Of a stretch of DNA of 6,059 bases, positions 5,950 through 6,059 are shown piece after piece. The translations under genes were made by a program, and so were the position numbers. The notes beneath the pieces are model-generated. The model did no database searches, was not told where the DNA came from, and saw only the letters and a list, made by a program, of their open reading frames with translations. The stretch's first letter is position 1, and every line of letters begins with the position of its first letter. This stretch comes from Acetobacteraceae bacterium (lineage in GTDB: Bacteria > Pseudomonadota > Alphaproteobacteria > Acetobacterales > Acetobacteraceae), in assembly GCA_947478535.1 (NCBI GenBank), contig CANJXD010000365.1, forward strand, positions 1-6,059. The letters run 5' to 3'.

Positions 5950-6059
5950 ATGATCGGCGACCTGCTGCGCCTCCGCGGCGAGCGGAACGTCCCCCGCAAT
6001 CCCGCCCCGCTCGCCGAGCGCGCCTTCCAGACCACCAGCGACTTCCCGCTGCTGCTCTC
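5950..6059 (+). pseudogene. Possible phage prohead-protease/capsid fusion gene, internal fragment running off the window
   Basis: In the frame of the ATG at 5950-5952 the DNA reads MIGDLLRLRGERNVPR, then PLAERAFQ and then TTSDFPLLL (6031-6057). A helix with R-G-E-R followed by AERAF and TTSDFP recalls the linker between protease and capsid domains in Mu/HK97-like prohead protease-major capsid fusions (peptidase U35 type). In a typical phage map this gene lies a few genes downstream of the terminase large subunit, with the portal gene in between. Finding it about 100 nt after the GpA fragment, in a different frame, implies an internal deletion. The N-terminal protease part is absent, and the 3' end lies beyond the window, so I cannot tell whether the capsid part is intact. 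The ATG is a convenient marker and may not be a real start. Confidence 0.45.

Noticed and set aside
4383..6035. 550-residue open frame on the - strand that would extend the second receptor by about 220 residues
   Set aside because: The extension is the antisense of the GpA fragment. A signal peptide and a ribosome-binding site sit exactly at the internal ATG at 5370-5372.
1..6059. CRISPR arrays, tRNA or rRNA genes, transposases, insertion-sequence ends
   Set aside because: No regularly spaced repeats, no tRNA-like cloverleaf features and no transposase motifs were noticed on either strand.

Overview
The window is about 6 kb of GC-rich DNA. It carries four intact protein genes and, around and between them, the debris of prophage and other genes. 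The organism is probably an alphaproteobacterium, most likely of the Acetobacteraceae/Rhodospirillales (Roseomonas-like) kind. This is inferred from the high GC, from two Bug/TctC periplasmic binding proteins whose signal peptides carry an Arg-Arg pair, and from a remnant of the alphaproteobacterial host-attachment-protein family. Taxonomy cannot be proved from the sequence alone.

Left edge (1-343): the C-terminal part of a phage terminase small subunit (Nu1-like) is joined, out of frame, to a 29-codon piece of a phage terminase large subunit (GpA).

Metabolic block 1 (455-2480, + strand): a Bug/TctC-type solute-binding protein is followed after 28 nt by a NodB-fold (polysaccharide-deacetylase/allantoinase-like) hydrolase. 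They look like a two-gene operon.

Decay zone (2481-3476): about 1 kb without an intact gene. It holds a frameshifted remnant of a short phage-type domain (+), about 250 nt in which nothing is recognised, and the C-terminal two thirds of a host-attachment-family gene on the - strand.

Metabolic block 2 (3477-5372): a second, diverged NodB-like protein (+) faces a second Bug/TctC binding protein (-). Their stop codons are only 3 nt apart.

Right edge (about 5514-6059): a larger GpA terminase fragment (+) is followed, in another reading frame, by what looks like a phage prohead-protease/capsid gene running off the window. The GpA segment of the left edge recurs here as an 87-nt direct copy. Seven of its eight differences are silent third-position changes, so the two edges probably derive from two related phages rather than from a recent duplication.

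Functionally, the intact genes make two pairs of periplasmic solute receptor plus NodB-fold hydrolase. No TctA/TctB membrane transporter genes are present, so the receptors are orphans here. A reasonable inference is capture and hydrolysis of small carboxylate- or amide-type compounds, but the substrate cannot be read from the sequence. I see no clearly new defence or mobile system. The points most worth a second look are the repeated receptor-hydrolase pairing and its bracketing by prophage scars.
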